In this document: one piece after another, positions 50,401 through 62,501 of the stretch | Layout: each line of letters starts with the position of its first letter | Position numbering within the stretch: position 1 is the first letter of the stretch | The notes under the pieces: generated by a model | What the model saw: the letters and a program-made list of their open reading frames with translations, nothing else | What the model was told of the DNA's origin: nothing | The model's database searches: none | Assembly (NCBI GenBank): GCA_036852015.1 | Contig: JAANDG010000201.1 | Span: 124,001-188,000, forward strand | Direction of reading: 5' to 3' | Source: Pelodera strongyloides | Taxonomy: Eukaryota > Nematoda > Chromadorea > Rhabditida > Rhabditidae | Length of the DNA stretch: 64,000 bases | Program-made: the position numbers and the translations under genes

Positions 50401-51982
50401 CCCAAATTAAAAACTTCGAGACCACACTTCTGATTTTCAGTTACTCAAATTTAAATGGTATTAGGTTCCACGATTACCGTCGCAAGAACTGGCTCTTCTT
50501 CGACTTGCATATGGCCGTTGAATATGCGAAGACGTTTACCTTCTTCGCACAACTGAGTGATGCTGATAAGGTGGGTTGTCGTTGTTATTTTGAGGATTTC
50601 TTGCAAATACCAGTAGCGTCAGAGCGAGATTTGCTTACTCTATCCCTAATTAATAGGATATGACCATTTTTAATTAATATGCAATGCCTTTGTTCAACAT
50701 TAGTTACATTGTGATCCGTAAGTGACCATTAATTAACGGATTTATATTTCAGTTCCATCTGGTGAGAGAGGTTGCCGTGATCTGGGCTACTTTCACACAA
50801 GCCTACTATTCCTATACACAAAAGTCGGACACGATCATTAATCCAGACGGCGTGATGCCCATTCAGTTTACTCCGCCAGAGTACGTTTTCCTTTTATCGC
50901 ACGACAAGTATAGCCGTAGTAGTTTGCCTTGTATTGAAACAGTGCGCATTCCGCATATGCAATTTAAAATCATTTGCAGAAAGTACAGTCCACTTCACAT
51001 CAAGGTGTTCTACGAGACAATTCAACCCTTGATGCGCGAGGGAATCGACCATAAGGAATATGCAGTTGTCAAAGCAATTGCTTTGTGCAACACAGGTATT
51101 ATTCAGAGTCCAATAATTCTCAATTTTTGGTATATTAATATGAGCTTTACATCGAGAATATGAGGGTTGACAATGTAGATCCCGTGAAAGTTTTTTTTTG
51201 GTTTCCTGTGTGCAATTTGCAACTGAGCCGTAAGGTCCTCGGTCTGTTGCGTGCCGGCCCTCTCGACTCGTACAACTTGGGGAAGTTACTGAACGTGAGG
51301 GCGTTTTCTTGTTGTTTTCGGTAAGAAACTTCGTTTAGCCTGTGACGGACTGTCCGAGGAAGGTGCAAAATTAATCGAAAAAGAGCGCAATCAGTATGCA
51401 AAGGCATTATTTACTTACGAAATGAACGAACGAGGCGCTATCCATGGGCCAGCAAGGTAAGGTATCGTCATAGTAGTACACACAGACAATTGATGTGCTG
51501 TTTTTTTTTTTTTTTTTGAGATTATGATTGAACGGCGAAAGGGAGTGAGAAAGGGGAGGGAGTGAAAATTTAAAACACTTGCATCATGTTTAGATCCGCG
51601 TGTGAACCTCTAATCTGTTAATATGACCTCATTTTCACGTCCATAACAAATCCCCTAGCAAACTATTGCAGGTTCCAAAAGATGATCTCACTCGTCGAGT
51701 ATTTTGTGCATCATGTTTCCACTCAGAAGGCGTTTTACATGGTATTAAAAGTGAGTTGTTGGCACGTATTAGTATTTTATGGGTTTCTGTATTTCGGTTA
51801 CAATAACCCGATCGTGGTGCCAGTTAGGCGAGTACAGCTCCAGTTTGAGTATATTTATCAGCGAGGTAAAATGGAAAATGGAAAATTGAAAGTCGAAATA
51901 AAAATTTCAGATGAATGTGAAAAAATTCAAGAAAAAAGTGAGGGGAAGGAAAACTTTTGTGGACGAAATATTGGATGACTGA
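47467..51982 (+). CDS. Nuclear hormone receptor (nematode supplementary NHR type), 15 exons, 508 aa
   Basis: Exons: 47467-47582, 47715-47859, 48048-48243, 48322-48387, 48527-48639, 49258-49377, 49483-49545, 49992-50044, 50331-50366, 50465-50570, 50753-50880, 50980-51095, 51339-51456, 51672-51750, 51911-51982, summing to 1527 bases. Residues 104-166 form the two-zinc-finger DNA-binding domain: '[18 protein letters not shown]' with C104, C107, C121, C124, P-box '[10 protein letters not shown]', and a second finger with C140, C146, C158, C161 ('CRKCRFDRC'; C156 is extra). The ligand-binding domain (about 215-508) shows '[19 protein letters not shown]' and '[14 protein letters not shown]'. The CNGCKT P-box is typical of the expanded nematode receptors. 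The protein ends 'TFVDEILDD', at most a degenerate AF-2. Expected nuclear; ligand unknown. An AATAAA lies at 51996. Confidence 0.92.
48788..49217. mobile_element. TTAA-flanked MITE in a nuclear-receptor intron
   Basis: Perfect 29-bp terminal inverted repeats lie at 48788-48816 and 49189-49217, starting TTAAAGGGACGCGGTCACC. Internal arms continue as imperfect complements (TGTGTTTTTATT and CATAGTGTTG regions). TTAA at both ends and the AGGG start match the hairpin element at 18135-18615, so both look like non-autonomous TTAA-type elements. No transposase sequence. Confidence 0.82.
51505..51521. repeat. Poly-T run in an intron
   Basis: A homopolymer of about 17 T lies in the intron between NHR exons 13 and 14. 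Confidence 0.8.
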
Positions 51983-52680
51983 ACTTCAGTTTTGGAATAA
52001 ACCGTTGTCTGCCGCTGAGAGCCCCTATCAGACTGGTGAAAACCCTTTCGAGTAAGTGTGATCATTTAACGCTCTTTTCATCTTGCTATGCACAAAGAAA
52101 TCTAGTGCAACTCTTGTCCATGTGCTCGTCCCTTATAAGAAGTAAAACATTTGAGTTTTTAAGTTAGACTTTTAAGTATAGCTGTTCATAACTGCATTTA
52201 ATATACAATTACAATATTTCTGTTCTGTTTCGACTTGTTAATTTACCGTTATTTTGCTTCAAAAATGTCAACTGTTGCGTAAAATTATAGTTAATTTTGT
52301 TTTAAACGGCCGTATTTTTTGTTTGTTTTCCTCATTCAGTTATCCTCATCTCATAGAGACTTTTTGTATGATTACAAATACCAACTGACCAACGATCTCA
52401 TAATTCATCAAGTCATAAAATGTAAGACTCTGCTAGCTGAAATGGAATTTTTGTTTCTTCGCTAGGACTTCAAAAATCATTATATTGTTAATATGTTTAT
52501 TATTACTGTCAATTTTTTTATGGTAGTAGTTTACTAGTAATCACTGGTCAGTTTCGCTTTACAGCTGATAACCAAAGTTGCACATAGTTTTTAGTTCAAT
52601 CAGACAAATACAGACAAATACATTAATACCTCCGGTTTTTTCTCCGACAAAGCGCCACTAGATTTTCGTTTTTTTTTCTC
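51983..52680. other. Spacer downstream of the nuclear receptor
   Basis: AT-rich; includes the receptor's probable poly(A) signal at 51996-52001 and nothing else I can support. Confidence 0.5.
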
Positions 52681-52682
52681 AG

Positions 52683-53112
52683 GTGTATGACATGCAATGT
52701 AAATATTTTGTTAGCGTGTTGTTGATCAAATATTTAATAAAAGGTTTTGGATACGAAGTTGTGAGAAATACAGCTAATAATAGAACCTATATTGAACATA
52801 ATGTTGTTTCAAGTTACGAACTAGCTACAAGTTACGGACGTGTGTCAAACATCCTACTTCGGGAAAAGTCCGGCGTAGATGATATAATTGATAGGATACA
52901 CTGCTCGAAACAACGATGGGCAGGTCATGTCAGTCGTAGAATTGACAACCGATGGACCATTCGGGACACAGAATGGCAGAATGAAAAGCGTCCTCAAGGG
53001 CGACCGCCAACGAGATGGGCAGAACCCGATGGCTGCATTTAATCGCACAGCAAGATGCAGGTCTCATGGCGTAGTTGCGACTGCGCTGTTGGCGAGCCAC
53101 CAACAGCTGAAA
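52683..53112 (+). pseudogene. RTE-type LINE C-terminal relic
   Basis: The frame ends with 'DRIHCSKQRWAGHVSRRIDN', then 'RWT', 'KRPQGRPPTRWAE', the tail found after the reverse transcriptase of RTE-like elements (K-x-RWAGH-hydrophobic-R, then R-P-x-GRPPTRW). Upstream 'LATSYGRVSNILLREKSGV' fits the preceding region. A frameshift at about 53030 moves the continuation to another frame ('NPMAAFNRTARCRSHGV'). No catalytic domain remains. This is a different LINE clade from the two CR1/jockey-like copies. Confidence 0.75.
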
Positions 53113-55722
53113 TAACGGTTTCAAGGTATTCTTCCTTTACCTGGTGATGTATGTTTCTATAAGGGAGCCTAAGTTTGCAGTTGTAAATTAACAATTTTCA
53201 CCAATCCAGCAAGGTACAGCTAGAGTCCACTAATCTTCTACACACTGCTAAATCTTGAAGTTGGTTTTTGTACTCAAATACCTTTAAATAAGTTCACCAA
53301 AGCGCCTACGATAAATTATTTATTGAGTATCTTTGTCTACTTTCTAGCTGGCATCATTGCTATGCCCCTCCGGCTTTTTCTCTGTTTTGTTTTATACATC
53401 CCTTTCCTTCCCCTCCACTTGCTTCGCTCATTCTCCGTCTTTTTAAAAAACCCGAAAACAAAAAGCAGCATGCCATTCCTTGCAGAATATTGTCTAATTT
53501 TGTGGCCCCCTCTGAGTTCTCTTACTCTCTTTTTTTATTAAGGTTGGGCCCTTTCCTTGCAATTCCCCGAAGGTGCTGCAAAGGCAATTCTGCTTTCTAC
53601 TGGCATCTTTTTACGCCTGACTTCAATCAGCGGTTGAAGTTAATACGACATAGTGTATTTGGGCAAAATGGAAGTCACCAAAGAACTGTAAAAAACATTT
53701 TATAGTTTTGAGTGTTTTTACATGGTGTCAAGAAAAAAAACTAGAATAGGAGTGAATACTAGGAAGGTTGGTTTTGTTAAGTTTGCCATTTTTGTTGCAT
53801 TAAGAAGGTTGTGTATCGTCACATCATTGCGTATTCAATTTCCTTTACAACAACTATTCAGATAAGAAGACATGAGTTGTTACAGTGGAACAACAAGTTG
53901 CTGGGACATGGACGTTGTCTGTTGAACGCGGGAGAATGACATGGTACCGTGCAAGTCCTAATCGAGAATCATCCAGAGGTGTGAGGATGGCCACACAATA
54001 TATCCAAATCGGAGTGCGCATTTGAACTCTGGGCCATTCCGTCGATTTGGCCACCCAGCTCTCCTTTATCTTCGTGTTCCCTAACGTATTTGTTGTCTGC
54101 CACTCAACTCTTAATGCGCTCTCTCCATCTCGAGATCGATGCATCGTCCCCGTGTGGAGCCCCAACGTACGTTAGCGTCCAGTCGGCCCCATCAGCACTT
54201 ACTCCACCATTTACATGATTGTTGCCTTGCAGCCCCTCATAAGCGCATCGAAGCATCAGTCCTCGATCCCATTTGCTGTCTGACTTCTTTGTTCATATCG
54301 GTTGACGAAACCGTAGCTTGATGTGGCGTTGTGATGCTGGCTGATGACATATATTGAACTGTAAATTTGTTCGTATTTTGGTCGATAGCAAACAGCCGCT
54401 CGGTGCATGACCTAACCGTGATTGATTGGCAGAATCGTTGTACAGAGCAAAGTACTTTTTCCTTACAATACCTATGCCTTACTGCCAGTTTGGTGCAATT
54501 TGAAATTAATGAGAATCCAGACCACCCATTTCTCAGAAAAATCGCGCTCCGTATGAACTTTATTTTCTGTCAAAATATTGGAAAGTTTGCTACAATTTTG
54601 TGGGCACATTTGTGATTTCCTGGTGTTTCTTATGGCGTTATGAAATAAGGGAATTCATTGGGTTCATTGTCATTCCTAAATTCGCAATTCATCCCAAAGA
54701 AGACGTCCGTTTCTCTTCGCTATCGTCCACTGATTATATCAACGAGTAGCCATTGTATGTCCCAACCTCGAACCAATGTCATAGAAGGGTAGATGTAGCT
54801 ATTTTTAGATTACATTGTGCAGGTATTAGATCAATTTTGCCGAGTGAATCAGTGCTCCTAATCTTGCTTATTATTATAAGTCTTTCTCGACGTACGCATT
54901 CAACGCGTTTTTGTAGATATCAAATGACCACATTGTGACACGAAACTCGACACCTTTTTCGCTGGCTGACTATGTTTATAAGTGTACTAATGGTAAAATA
55001 TATTCAAATCGAGGTAAATCTGACCCCACTAAAACTTTCACGGCAATCACCTTTTTCCACTTATTTCGCTTTTATGTACACAACCAATTTTAATTTGTTG
55101 CAGCTTTGGCAGAAAGACAATATTGCCAAGAAAATTTAAGTGCACTCATTAAACTCATTCACCATATGCAAAGGAATTTTTGTCACAATCAGAAAATACA
55201 TCAGCTATCATAACAGTTTGTTTAATAACCTTTTGATTACTGTCCCTCCCGTTGTCGTGAGCATTCTTTTCTGAGCAAACAAGCCACTATTGCATAAGAG
55301 ACAAAATGAACCCTTTATTGCCCTTTGGACTATTTTCTTAACCTTAAAGATTAGATTAAGAAAACGCAGGTGCCTTGATAACAGTATACATAGTTGTGTA
55401 CGGTGCAGTGAATAAACAAACTTACGCACGTTTTTTTATAGAATGGCGAAAGAAGTGCACCCATAGAAAATATTAGAATACTACCAATAAAAATGTCTAA
55501 GGTGGCGAAAGTAACTCCATTGCGTTAAGGACATAAACTGAGCTCACAGGGAATCACTGTTTAATGAAAAAAAAAACCAAAAGAAATGCGCTCCGTTCGA
55601 AAACATTTGTCCAATTAGAGTGCTTGCGCCTCGAAGTTTCATGGTCATTTCACGGTCTGTTTGGAATTACCACTTGCTCTTGTTTTTGAAAAAGAATAGT
55701 CGAACATTGTCCTTCCTAATTG

Positions 55723-55723
<1 letters not shown>

Positions 55724-55760
<37 letters not shown>

Positions 55761-55761
55761 T
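55724..55761. repeat. (CT)n microsatellite
   Basis: Nearly uninterrupted CT dinucleotides with one TTT break. Confidence 0.95.
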
Positions 55762-57262
55762 CTCCTATTTCACAAACACTCCATCGATTTCTGTTTTTCT
55801 CTGCTCCACGACTGGAAAACGTGTCGTGTTTGCGTCCATTTGTACCAACGGATTTGTCGGAATGCCCATTAGTCGATAGTTTTTATTTGATTATACTTAT
55901 TCAATTATTTAGTTAAGGTTATGACGCTCTATTTGGTATCTCTCAGTGTATGCACACACTTCGTATGATAACTTCCTCCGCACCATGCGTGCCGCATAAT
56001 TTACATGTAACAAAGCAAAAGAAGCGCAATATGTTGTGCGACAGATACTATCAAAAGTGACTTGTGTTTTCGTTATTAGATATTCATCGAATAAAAGCAT
56101 TTTCTCCAGTAACAAGTTTTAAGGACACTTGGCTGTTGACAGCTTGTTTTGCTGATTTTTTGGCGATGTTTTACTAGCAATTCGAACACAGCAACTCATT
56201 GTGACCTTGTACTCATTGTGACAAGCAGGTACATTCAGTCAGAAGTAATGATCGTCAAGCCAACTAACGTGCCTGAGAAGTTTAAGAATGAATTTCAAAA
56301 AAAGCAAAGCTCAACAATTGGAAGGATATGAATTCTGCCTCCTAGTATCTTTACAAAGATCTCAGTATCTCACTGTATTTCCTATCTGTCGTTTCTCTAC
56401 AAGTGTACTTGCATGCTATATATTGTTGTTATTGTTTTTCGCCATCAGAAGGGGTGCACTTTGTTACAAAATCGAATTGCAACTTCTGTCTTTATAAAAT
56501 GTTCTCGAATGATTCACTGTCTTTGAACTTTTCTTGTTTCACTTCGGAAGTCTTTATTTGTTTCTCTCTTGAATGAAATGTGCATAACTTAACTACAAGA
56601 AGAAAGAAAAGTTTAAGTGTATTTATCTTACTTTCTCTTTCTTCCCCCATATTTTGCATTTGTTTACAAATGTTTTAACTACTTGAATGTTAAGCAACAT
56701 TGTGTGAAATTGATAAATCAGTTCAAATAGGTTCAAACAGTGTGCCGCAAGTGCTAAGACGGAATGAACCAAGAACACATATTTTACTGAATGCTGTTAA
56801 TTCCAAAGTTCATTGTTTGTCGGACTAATCTGGCTGACCTTGGTCAAAGATGCCTTTAACTAGAAGTACTCCTAATATAGATAACGTTTGAGCTCGCTTA
56901 TCTTTATTGATGTTAATATTAACCTTCAGTTCTTTATTCCCTTTTCACACTTGACCTCAAAAAGTCTGATTTGTCTGTAGCTTACTAATTTTTTCCCCAA
57001 CAAATTCGTAAAGAAATAACGAAAGTTCGCAGCCATGGGAACTCGTACTTCCAATAATAGAGCATACAATTATACCGTAGCTCAAACAATTTTTTTGAGC
57101 GCTGTTTTCAGTCGCGTATTGCACCTGTCCTCTGTTTCAATACAATTAGGTGCTTTTCACACCACATAAGCCAAATCCACACACAAAAAGTGGGCATAAT
57201 CAGGGGCCTGTTCATCTCTTCTCTAATACCATGGGAACCACACATCGAGATGATTGCAGTCG

Positions 57263-57283
57263 CTATATATATATATATATATA
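57263..57283. repeat. (AT)n microsatellite
   Basis: About ten AT dinucleotides. Confidence 0.95.
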
Positions 57284-57884
57284 CGAAATAAGATACGCAT
57301 TGTTATTAGGATCAGTGTTAAAAATATAGTGCTTAAACGTTCTGCACTTTAACACCGCCATACGTATTACCTATTCAGCACGAAGCAAATCAATATGTTA
57401 TAAATATCAATCTGCTGACACAAGTGTATATCCAGCTCACTTGAAGATCTCTCTTCTCCGTTTCATGTTTATAAAAAATATTCTTGAAAACTTGGGTAGC
57501 TGGTAACTACTTTGCTCTTGCTTTGATTGTTATTTACACAATGTCGTTGTTAAGCCAACTTCCGCCACTCTTTGACCCAAATTACTCTTTTTCCCATAGC
57601 TCGACTTGTCTACCCCCTCCAGAAACAATCGATAATTATTTTCACTGTTGCAGGTAATTAAACAACAATGTTCGGAGGTATTTCGTCCTGCTGGTCAGTT
57701 TTCTCTCTTCGTGTTTTTGTTATGTGGCTAGTTAAATTTGTAACTTCACCCATGACGTGATATGTTTTACAAAGAGGCAATGAATACCAGCTGCACAGTT
57801 AGTTTTGGAATGTGTGGAAGATGGCCCGAAAAATCCCGGCAAATTTTCAACAAGATATTGCAGAGCAAACAAAGAAGTCACTAA

Positions 57885-59370
57885 ATGGAGCTGGGCTCGA
57901 TGGAGAAGCTGTTCTGGGATCTGGCAATTGGTGGAGTCAATCACTCCATCGAGGGCAATGGGGGACCGATCTGCTCTTCTGTAAGTGAACAAGTCCAGTC
58001 CATGAAGCGATCGCTGTAAAGAGAAGCTTGGAACAATGCGTATGATTTTATCTAAACATCAATTTCAGTTCATCCCAGCATGGCAACGGATCATGGAATC
58101 ACTTGTTTTCGTTCCAGCTGCAGTGTATTGCGCATATAGAGTAAGTTTTATATTTTTGGATATTTGTGTTTCATTTTTCAAAATGTACAATCCACTGCTT
58201 GTATCCTCAAGAGCAGCTCAATTAATGATCTGAACATAAAGTCAATTGCTTTTAAGCTGTGGCCCTATTTGGACTGCAATTTTACTGGTGAACCGCGACC
58301 ACAGTCCCGATATGCCATTTTGACTGTGTATAGTTTGGTGTTTGGAGCAGAAATAGCGTACAAAATGATCTCAAGGTAGGCATTTCCATTATTAAAACTA
58401 GCAAACTTCCGTGTTTCTTCATTTAAAAGAGAGTGATATCGATGACCACTGTTATACTGATGTTTTCAGGACGGGTATCTTCCTTCTCAATCCTTGCCAC
58501 GTGACCACGGTGATACAAATTCTGCTGCTGACGATGGACGCCCGTGATAAAAGGACCTGCTTTCTCTTCAGACTAATGATTTACTTTACTCCGGGAGCGG
58601 TCTTTGCTCTTGGATTCCCCATTCTCAACACAAGACTTGTAAGTATAAGTATACACATAAGCATGTCGTGAAGTGATGTATCTGCAACGACCTCAAATTT
58701 CAATTAGTTTCTTTACAGCTGCCAGGAGAGGTGCTCATCTATTACGTGCAACACATCGCAATTATCGTCATCCCACCATATTTGTTATATTTAAAGGGTA
58801 TGTCGTCCCGTCTATTTCCGACTCTAACTTTGGAATCTTATACGTTATTTTTGTTGCGTCTGCGTGATATTCTTCTATTTTGTTTTGTTTTCAGGAGCAT
58901 TTGAAGCGGAACGGGCCGACGATTTTGTATGGCCAACATTCGCACTGATGGTCTTTTTGCTGTACCATTATGTGGTCCTTCAGTTCGTTGGATTGGTAAG
59001 CTCTATTTTCGGTATATTTCATGTTAGTGGCGGAGCACCTCGATGATAATGAAGTTCTGTAAAAATGACCCAGCATATAGTACCAATGTTCGATTCTCGC
59101 AAGTCCTACGCATTCTTCAGTGTCTAGTGTTCTCCGTGCGAGTCTCATTATTGACAAACAATGTTTCAGTGGACTGGTGTCAATCTGAACAACATGCTGT
59201 GTCCGGCGGTCTCGGATCCTTTCCGTAGTAGGTTCTACCGTCTCTGCGCAATCGGGCACCAGTTTCTCTTGGTTCCGATAATAAGTAAGACCCATTCGGC
59301 AATTGGTGCCATTGTGGCTGCTCTTACTGGGGACATCCTTGACGTTCGATCCCGATTGAAGGTTGACTGA
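57885..59370 (+). CDS. TMEM164-family multipass membrane protein, 7 exons, 278 aa
   Basis: Exons: 57885-57980, 58069-58140, 58257-58375, 58470-58638, 58719-58797, 58895-58995, 59170-59370; 837 bases, all phases close. An in-frame TAA at 57882-57884 directly precedes the ATG, fixing the start. Human TMEM164 is slightly longer. Family features: N-terminal 'GGVNHSIEGNGGPIC' before the first helix, then 'FIPAWQRIMESLVFVPAAVY'; a conserved 'LLNPCHVTTVIQILLL' (C105, H106); 'IYYVQHIAIIVIPPYLLYL'; and 'DDFVWPTFALMVFLLYHYVV'. I count about seven hydrophobic segments. Mammalian TMEM164 has been reported as an acyltransferase making arachidonoyl ether phospholipids and relevant to ferroptosis, with a conserved cysteine important; C105 is my guess for it. 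A possible trans-splice acceptor (GATATTGCAG) precedes the start. Confidence 0.87.
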
Positions 59371-60790
59371 GAACCAACTCAGTGTTGCTTGGAGGTCCAC
59401 CCTGTATTAGTCACTATTGGCGCCCAGACTTTATAACAGTTCTATGTAGTACTAATTTTTCGCATTTTTTTCTAACCAAAGTTTTTCTGCATTTTATTAT
59501 AACCAAATTCCGTGCTTAAATTTCTACGCTTTGTTTCGTATATTGTTGCTAGAAAAAAAACTTATTAGACAAAAAGGAACAATATAATAATACATATAGG
59601 CGAGAAGCTGAAAATGCACCAAATGTTGCGCCTTCTAGAAAGCCTTGTTTTGCTCGATTCGAAATGACAGTGTATATTCATCTTTGAGTTTAAATCTTAT
59701 GAAGTAGAAGTATACACAAATAGGCAACAAAACTTCCGGTTGTCTTCCTGGTTTGCCCACCCAAGCCATGCCCAAGTAAGCATATAAGTTTCTGTTAATA
59801 TTTTTTTTGCAACAACATTCCAACAACAATGATTTTATATTGTCACTTTTTAGCCGCACGGTGTTTTTTGCAGGCTTGTTTTCCATATTTAGTTAAAATA
59901 AGGGTTTCGTTTGCTTCAGAAGTACCATAATGATTCTGGTTAATGTGTGTGCACTAGTTTACGTTACGAGTAGCATCTTCATTATGTATATTGCGGCCAC
60001 AAGCTAGCGCGCCTGGCTTGTTTTTAGGATAATATTTTTTATGTTCAGCCAGTGTAATGTTTTGTTCTTATTTTTTTATGTACAGCGATCAATCCGAATA
60101 GTTTTGTATGTCTGTCCTTCGCGATTCAAATCCAATTGTTTATGAAAAATCTTAACACTCGGTAATTTCTAAAAAGTATAGGTTAGGTTCTATTTTTACC
60201 TTTGTGAAACACTCGTTGGTCTTAATCTGTCTCTCATAATATGCATAGTCTTCAACTTTACCATTGTCGTCGAGCTTATCAGAAATGGTCCTTAGAATTC
60301 TATTCGCGCTAGTCAAGTAAGCCATTTGATGAAGTCCGCTTTTGCATTTCTTACCGTTTCAATAAATTGTTTTCTTCATCAGCAACGTGTGTGTTTTCCA
60401 CTTATATCAACACAAATTCCCCTCTTTCTACTCTGAACTAAGGACTCAGCGTGTTACCGAGGTGTAATTGTGTCAACTTATATTTATTTCACGTAATGAT
60501 TATCAACGAAGATCGATATCAGCTGTTTTGCTCTACTCTTTGAAATGACCACACCCATTCCCTTAACATTTCCGTTTTCTCCTTGTTGGATCTTAATGGC
60601 GAAAACTTGATCCTGCTCTTCTCCCCATTATGTGTCACACTCTGACCGTTCGCTCACGTTTTCGTAAATAACCTTAATGTAATGAATGTATTGATTTCCA
60701 AGTGTTCATTACATTATTTTACATTTAAATTAGACCTCAGAATTACTATATTCATTAAAAAAAAGCATTATGTTTTAAATATAATTCCCA
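59371..60790. other. 3' region of the TMEM164-like gene and spacer
   Basis: No exon found. An AATAAA at 60361-60366 is one possible poly(A) signal. The distance to the next plus-strand gene (1.47 kb) is too large for a typical nematode operon. Confidence 0.45.
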
Positions 60791-60841
60791 CACCCTAATC
60801 TCTGTTTTGACTGTTTGAAATGTAGTTTACGCATTGACAAA

Positions 60842-61606
60842 ATGGGAAATTACTTCTACACTGCCAAAGGAACCGCAGATGTCTGCCACGATGCCATGGA
60901 ACAGTGTGAGTATTCATCGAGTAGTTCCTTTTCTCACAATCGGTTTTTCTCTTAAATATGCATGTTCTCGACATTGTTGGCAAACCTGTGTTCTTCCTTG
61001 CAAATTTCCGGCTTAGGTTTGAAACAATGCCCTACCGAGTGCATGTTTGTGGATTCTTGTAACGGGAAGGCTTCTCAGTACGCATGTGTAGTACTCGACT
61101 CAAGGCACTTAATGTAAGCAGGTGGTTTTTCTTCGTTCTTTAATTAAGAAAGACTTTTATATGAATTAATTAAAATCATTTGTATTTAAAATCAATACAC
61201 TTCCTTGCTAGCATAGTGTATGAAAAGTCTGTCTGAATTCTGAATTGGAAAAAAACAACAAAAGTATCGAATGTTATTTCTGGATGTACATAGTGTATAT
61301 ATGATATGAAAGTGTAATCCTTTGTCAGGTGGCTGATCGTCATATGTTTTCTGATAGTTGCGTGTTGTTGCTCGGGACTGGTGGCATTTTATGTGTGCAG
61401 GGCTTTTCGACACTCATTCAAGAATGCTCAACGGTAAGTCAATCGTCTAGGCATTGTTAGACAATATTCCTTCATAAATTAAAAGAGAATAATCGAGTCA
61501 CAACTGTTTCAGAACAAACAATGATATTGTATTCAACAATACACGTCGGGTGGAACACATCCAGTACGGACTGCCTCCTAGACATTCAAATGGACCGCGA
61601 CACTAA
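60842..61606 (+). CDS. Small cysteine-rich single-pass membrane protein, 4 exons, 119 aa, family unknown
   Basis: Exons 60842-60905, 61017-61113, 61329-61433, 61513-61606 give 360 bases with consistent phases and good GTAAG/TTTCAG-type sites. Residues 1-53 are hydrophilic with six cysteines (C15, C22, C26, C30, C36, C45; 'VCHDAMEQCLKQCPTEC'). Residues 54-77 form one hydrophobic helix that contains a CCC cluster and ends in 'YVCRAFRH', so several membrane-proximal cysteines could be acylated. The tail (78-119) is basic and polar, ending 'RHSNGPRH'. There is no clear signal peptide, so the positive tail suggests N-outside, C-inside topology. An AATAAA lies at 61740. I recognise no homologue; the splice and phase agreement is the evidence that it is a gene. 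Confidence 0.7.
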
Positions 61607-62501
61607 ATATCGAAGGAAACGAAAACCACAAATATCCCTCAAACTGCCGGTGTCAAATTCTACGTGTACTGTCACAAAGCCAATTCACTTTCCAATAATG
61701 AACCGTACATTGTCCGTTGCAAATTCAAAATACAAAAACAATAAAAGTTTATTATCACAAAGTCTTTTAAAGACATTCCCCGTGTTAGTCAACACAAACA
61801 AATTGAGATTGCACACAATGCACATTGTACAACTAAACGGTGAATCATGAAAGTGACGTTTTACATACTCAAAGAAATATAAATAAACTAAAACCGGTAG
61901 ATAGAGTATGCTTGTCAACTATGAAACAGGCCCGAAAAAAATTCGAGAGAAAAAATCGTATATTTTGTGAAAGCCCCGTGGCGAGTGCAAAATGTGTTTG
62001 TGGTCCATGGAATGCAAATATGATTTAACAACTTAATTAAATGTGAGTGACCTCAGTCAAAACACTTGCAGTAATATACAGCAGAATTCTTACAAAGAAC
62101 ACATGTTCCACATACTGGGAAGAAAAACAAAACGTGTGTACATGTGTTGTTTGTGCTTCAATCTTCTTCAATTCCATTGTAGGCATCGAGAGACAGATCG
62201 GTTTCCCACGCACCGCCCTAAGTACGAACAAGATGAGTTAGCACAAGTATACCACATGCTTCCCTTCTATCCCAGAAACTCCGACGTAATAATACCACAA
62301 CCAAGGGTGCGCCCATCACCAATACGGGTAAAGTAATAGGTGCAGGTAAAGACTTGACACAACTGATGACCAATACCCAGCTGATCAAATTCAAGGCACT
62401 ATTATTAGCATTGCAGACCAAAGAATTTGAACATTTCCATTTTGAACATTCCATCCAGGAAAAGTATCGGTCAAATCAATTAATCATCCGCTAGTTCTTA
62501 C
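61607..62501. other. Spacer between convergent genes
   Basis: Holds the 3' UTR of the small membrane protein gene and probably the last exon and 3' UTR of the minus-strand gene at the right edge. One phase-compatible final exon candidate for that gene is 62380-62267 (37 codons, ending TAG), which I regard as weak. Confidence 0.4.

Larger units (their letters stand above)
53113..57860. other. Long spacer with simple repeats, no gene seen
   Basis: Contains a (CT)n tract at about 55724-55761 and an (AT)n tract at about 57263-57283. A GC-richer stretch at 53860-54260 has an open minus-strand frame of 103 codons, but I recognise nothing in it. The final part precedes the TMEM164-like gene. Confidence 0.5.

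Noticed and set aside
53854..54165. Minus-strand frame of 103 codons in a GC-richer patch
   Set aside because: No recognisable domain, no splice partners; may be an old repeat but I cannot name it.
62267..62380. Last exon of the right-edge minus-strand gene
   Set aside because: Phase and a stop codon fit, but the 37 residues look unlike the rest of the protein and the acceptor (TTGATCAG) is mediocre, so it was left out of the model.
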